Assembly: GCA_003970805.2 (NCBI GenBank)
Contig: CP051152.1
Span: 310,001-374,000 of the forward strand
DNA from: Undibacterium piscinae
GTDB taxonomy: Bacteria; Pseudomonadota; Gammaproteobacteria; Burkholderiales; Burkholderiaceae_D
Direction: 5' to 3'
Length of the DNA: 64,000 nt
The notes beneath the pieces are model-generated. The model did not search any database. It was given only the letters and a program-made list of their open reading frames with translations, and was not told where the DNA came from. The translations under genes and the position numbers were made by a program. Positions 61,347 through 64,000 of the stretch are shown here, piece after piece (positions within the stretch are counted from its first letter, which is position 1; each line of letters opens with the position of its first letter).

Positions 61347-61835
61347 TTAATTTGTCTGAACTGGTGCATCGCTGACATTGAGCGCATCAGCCAAAGTTGG
61401 GTCAGTAGTTTTACATTCGTTTGCAAGTTGCTGGCCGCGACGTGAATCGAGCAACAAACCTTTTGCCGGAATGCCTATAAAGACAAAACCAGCCTTGGTG
61501 TTTTCAAAACGGTTGGCTCCTGTAGAGGTTTCCATTCTGGTCATGCGATAAATGCGGTGTTTCCAGCGCATGCCCACGTGTTGCTGATCATCCGCATTGG
61601 TGTACATGGTCAGGGTATTGCCTAATTCGCATTTGTATTCAAAAGATTTACTCAATTGAACGTTTGGCTCCGCTTCATCTGGGTCAGTTGCGACTGGTGT
61701 CGCTATCGCTTTACTTGCCTTTGGTGGCTTGGCTTTGCTGGCGCTAGTCGTCGTATTTGCCTGAGCTTGTGTCGCCAAGCCAAGAATCCCCGTGGCAAAT
61801 GTTGCGATACTGATGAGTTGTATAATTTTTTTCAT
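61347..61835 (-). CDS. Secreted protein with MliC-like domain (hypothetical)
   Basis: A 162-residue exported protein: signal peptide (MKKIIQLISIATFATGILGL, cleavage near TQAQA), an Ala/Lys/Pro linker, then a domain with FEYKCELGNTLTMYTNADDQ and a late Cys in QQLANECKTTD. The pattern loosely resembles MliC/PliC C-type lysozyme inhibitors, but the resemblance is weak and I would not name it on that basis. Confidence 0.65.
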   Translation of the reverse strand: MKKIIQLISIATFATGILGLATQAQANTTTSASKAKPPKASKAIATPVATDPDEAEPNVQLSKSFEYKCELGNTLTMYTNADDQQHVGMRWKHRIYRMTRMETSTGANRFENTKAGFVFIGIPAKGLLLDSRRGQQLANECKTTDPTLADALNVSDAPVQTN

Positions 61836-61874
61836 GAAATCTCCTTGTTGCGGGCTATAAAGTAATGCCGCATG

Positions 61875-62847
61875 TTACAAAAATTGTTGCGCACTTTCAG
61901 GCAGTGTTGCTTGTGTCATCTGGGCTTTTTTAAGGAGCATCCAGTAATGCCTGTAGCTCGCCCTGTCATGCAAGCGACCATTAACCTGAATCGGTCCCCA
62001 TTGCGCTTGTTGTGCTGTACTTAAAATCGATATTGCCTCATTGATTTCGGCGCTTCTGGGTGACAATGCCTTGACGATGGGCTTAATCTGATTCGGATGT
62101 ATGCTCCACATTCTAGTGTAGGCACACTCCATTATCGCACGTGTAGCATCGCTTGAAACTATAGCTGAATCTTTGAATTCGGTTGTAACATTGTGTGACG
62201 GTGTTTTGCCGTAGCGGTGGCACGCGGCCGCGATTTCCAGCTTTGCGCGCATGACCAGCGGATGGCTAAACTGTCCGGGTGAGCGCATTGCATTTGCCGG
62301 AATTGCGCCAAAATGGGATGAGATAAAATCCATGATGCCAAATGACAGGCATTCCACTTGTGGTAGTGCCGCGATCTGATTGACGTCTGCCAGCGCGCTG
62401 TGAGTCTCAATCAGTACATGAATGGGAATTTGTCGATGACCGTGATCGCGTGAGATGCTGTTGATTTGATCGATCGCCGCGCTTACTTGCGCCGCATCTA
62501 TTACTTTTGGAAGTACTAAATACGCAAGTTTGTCGCCTGCTGCAGCAATGATAGTGTGAATGTCTTGTTCAAAAAAAACGGCTTTGAATATCGTGTGCGC
62601 GGACGCCGATACGCTGAAATTTATTTTCTGATGACGCCAAAAGGGTTGCGACAAGTTGTGCGTGACTGGCTTCATTGCCGGCGGCAGCGCCGTCTTCGCA
62701 GTCAAAAGTGATATCGAAAACCGGACCAAGCTCGCTTTGCAAGAGCATGGATTTTTGCATTAATTTTTCAGAGCCGGCGTAGTGATCGCAAGCCGGTAAA
62801 AACACCGGTGCTAACTGTTCCTGAAATAAGACTTCGGAAGGATGCAT
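61875..62847 (-). pseudogene. CitE-like (HpcH/HpaI family) lyase, frameshifted
   Basis: Together the frames make a protein of about 323 residues of the citrate lyase beta/malyl-CoA lyase-like group: MHPSEVLFQEQLAPVFLPAC, VFDITFDCEDGAAAGNE, then VLIETHSALADVNQIAALPQ, ECLSFGIMDFISSHFG and YTRMWSIHPNQIKPIVKALS. The Glu and Asp of the acidic metal sites (DCEDG, IETH) are present. The frame breaks in an A8 run on the plus strand (62571-62578; T8 in the coding strand): RFF then stop, where seven T would give RFFEQDIHTIIAAAGDKLAY. The exact substrate is unknown. mdh is the upstream neighbour on the same strand. Confidence 0.88.
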
Positions 62848-62881
62848 CGGGATGGGCAGTAGGGGAGTTGAAAGTGGTGAT

Positions 62882-62917
62882 CGGCAGGTTTGGTCGTTTT
62901 ACGTGCCAAACCTGCCG
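62882..62917. terminator. Hairpin between mdh and the CitE-like gene
   Basis: CGGCAGGTTTGG and CCAAACCTGCCG form a perfect 12-bp stem with a 12-nt loop just after the mdh stop. No T-run follows on the minus strand, so it may instead stabilise the mdh message. Confidence 0.5.
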
Positions 62918-62926
62918 TTGATGCTA

Positions 62927-63916
62927 TTAGCCTACCAGGTGTTTCACGCCATCGCGCTCTTCTTGCAGCTCTGCAAGAGTAACGTTGATGCGTTCACGTG
63001 AAAATTCGTCGATTTCCAGACCTTGAATGATCGTGTATTCGCCGTTTTCTGTGGTTACAGGGAAGCCGAACATCGTGCCTTCAGGAATACCGTAGGAACC
63101 ATCGGAAGGGATGCCCATCGTTGTCCACTTGCCGTTAGTGCCCAGTACCCAGTCGCGTACGTGATCGATTGCAGCGTTTGCGGCAGAAGCAGCTGAAGAC
63201 AGGCCGCGTGCTTCAATAATTGCTGCACCGCGCTTACCTACTGTTGGCAAGAAAACGTCTTTGTTCCATACTTGGTCATTGATCAGGTCTTTGACGGATT
63301 GACCATCTGCTGTAGCGAAGCGGTAGTCAGCGTACATAGTTGGGGAGTGATTGCCCCAAACGCAGAGTTTTTCGATTGCTGCAACTGGCTTGCCAATTTT
63401 TGCGGCTACTTGTGACAATGCGCGGTTGTGATCCAGGCGCAGCATTGCAGTGAAGTTTTTCGCAGGCAGGTTAGGTGCGGATTTCATGGCGATGTAGGCA
63501 TTGGTGTTGGCAGGGTTGCCGACCACCAAGATTTTTACATTGCGTGAAGCGACTGCATCAAGTGCTTTACCTTGTACGGTGAAGATCTGTGCATTGGCTT
63601 CGAGTAAATCTTTGCGTTCCATTCCTGGGCCGCGCGGACGTGCACCAACTAACAGCGCTACATCGATATCTTTAAATGCTGTCATAGGGTCGCTATGAGC
63701 AGTCATGCCTGCCAGCAGCGGGAATGCGCAGTCATCGATTTCCATCATGACGCCTTTAAGCGCTTTTTGCGCTTTTTCGTCAGGAATTTCCAGTAATTGC
63801 AAAATCACTGGCTGGTCTTTACCCAGCATGTCGCCGTTGGCGATACGGAACAGAAGTGAGTAGCCAATTTGGCCGGCAGCGCCGGTAACAGCTACGCGCA
63901 TTGGGGATTTTGCCAT
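62927..63916 (-). CDS. mdh: Malate dehydrogenase
   Basis: Oxidises malate to oxaloacetate with NAD+ in the citric acid cycle. 329 residues, the lactate-dehydrogenase-like form common in betaproteobacteria: [20 protein letters not shown] (NAD-binding), [17 protein letters not shown], catalytic His in [15 protein letters not shown] and the C-terminal [20 protein letters not shown]. The ATG is at 63916. It lies next to a CitE-like gene downstream. Confidence 0.97.
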   Translation of the reverse strand: MAKSPMRVAVTGAAGQIGYSLLFRIANGDMLGKDQPVILQLLEIPDEKAQKALKGVMMEIDDCAFPLLAGMTAHSDPMTAFKDIDVALLVGARPRGPGMERKDLLEANAQIFTVQGKALDAVASRNVKILVVGNPANTNAYIAMKSAPNLPAKNFTAMLRLDHNRALSQVAAKIGKPVAAIEKLCVWGNHSPTMYADYRFATADGQSVKDLINDQVWNKDVFLPTVGKRGAAIIEARGLSSAASAANAAIDHVRDWVLGTNGKWTTMGIPSDGSYGIPEGTMFGFPVTTENGEYTIIQGLEIDEFSRERINVTLAELQEERDGVKHLVG

Positions 63917-64000
63917 GGTGCATCTCCGAGGTGGTGAAAAAAGAAGTTAAAATCTGTGGTGTTTGCGGGTAATGCAACTTTTTTATTTATTGCAATGCCT

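Overview
The window reads as a chromosomal segment of a betaproteobacterium. It most resembles Oxalobacteraceae such as Undibacterium: the hemC-hemD-hemX-hemY cluster, nadE followed by a PII gene, the flgG-to-flgL order and protein sequences close to Burkholderiales homologues all fit. The genus is an inference from recognised families; no search was run. I saw no rRNA, tRNA or CRISPR array.

Layout. Positions 1-6680 hold the distal part of a flagellar operon (flgG partial, flgH, flgI, flgJ, flgK, flgL), with a good sigma-28 promoter in front of flgK. Positions 6698-10669 hold a four-gene envelope-sugar module (YdjC/NaxD-like deacetylase, GtrA flippase, GT2 polyprenyl-phosphate transferase, ArnT-like GT39 transferase) resembling lipid A hexosamine-decoration loci. 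purL and a sensor kinase/FixJ-type regulator pair follow. Positions 17.6-19.0 kb hold a badly decayed IS3-family element. Next come a large M60/ImpA-like secreted metallopeptidase, three unknown proteins, a ygiQ gene and an M9 collagenase meeting head to head, ycaQ-like and trpS genes, the heme operon, ppa, a Ser/Thr kinase, a FemAB-like protein, nadE-glnB, a periplasmic binding protein, smr, trxB, ftsK-lolA-rarA, a lysine-catabolic pair (ALDH7 and a saccharopine-dehydrogenase-like enzyme), and finally purU-yaeQ, cysK, a CitE-like gene and mdh.

Two themes stand out. First, at least six otherwise normal genes (purL, the sensor kinase, ycaQ-like, glnB, a solute-binding protein, citE-like) are broken by a single-base gain or loss, five of them within or next to a run of identical bases. 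Several, purL above all, would rarely be lost together, so consensus error is the leading explanation, although real mutation cannot be excluded.

Second, there are several deletion-like or insertion-like scars: 5'-truncated ygiQ facing 5'-truncated colA around a 22-bp tandem repeat; an AsnC/Lrp regulator fused in frame to the barrel of a TonB-dependent receptor; a xanthine-dehydrogenase-type gene reduced to its C-terminal part; and a 26-nt copy of a neighbouring gene inside the first membrane helix of a bile-acid-symporter-family transporter. The best regulatory find is a hairpin plus T-run in the trpS leader, accompanied by a possible 15-codon peptide ending YWRSS.
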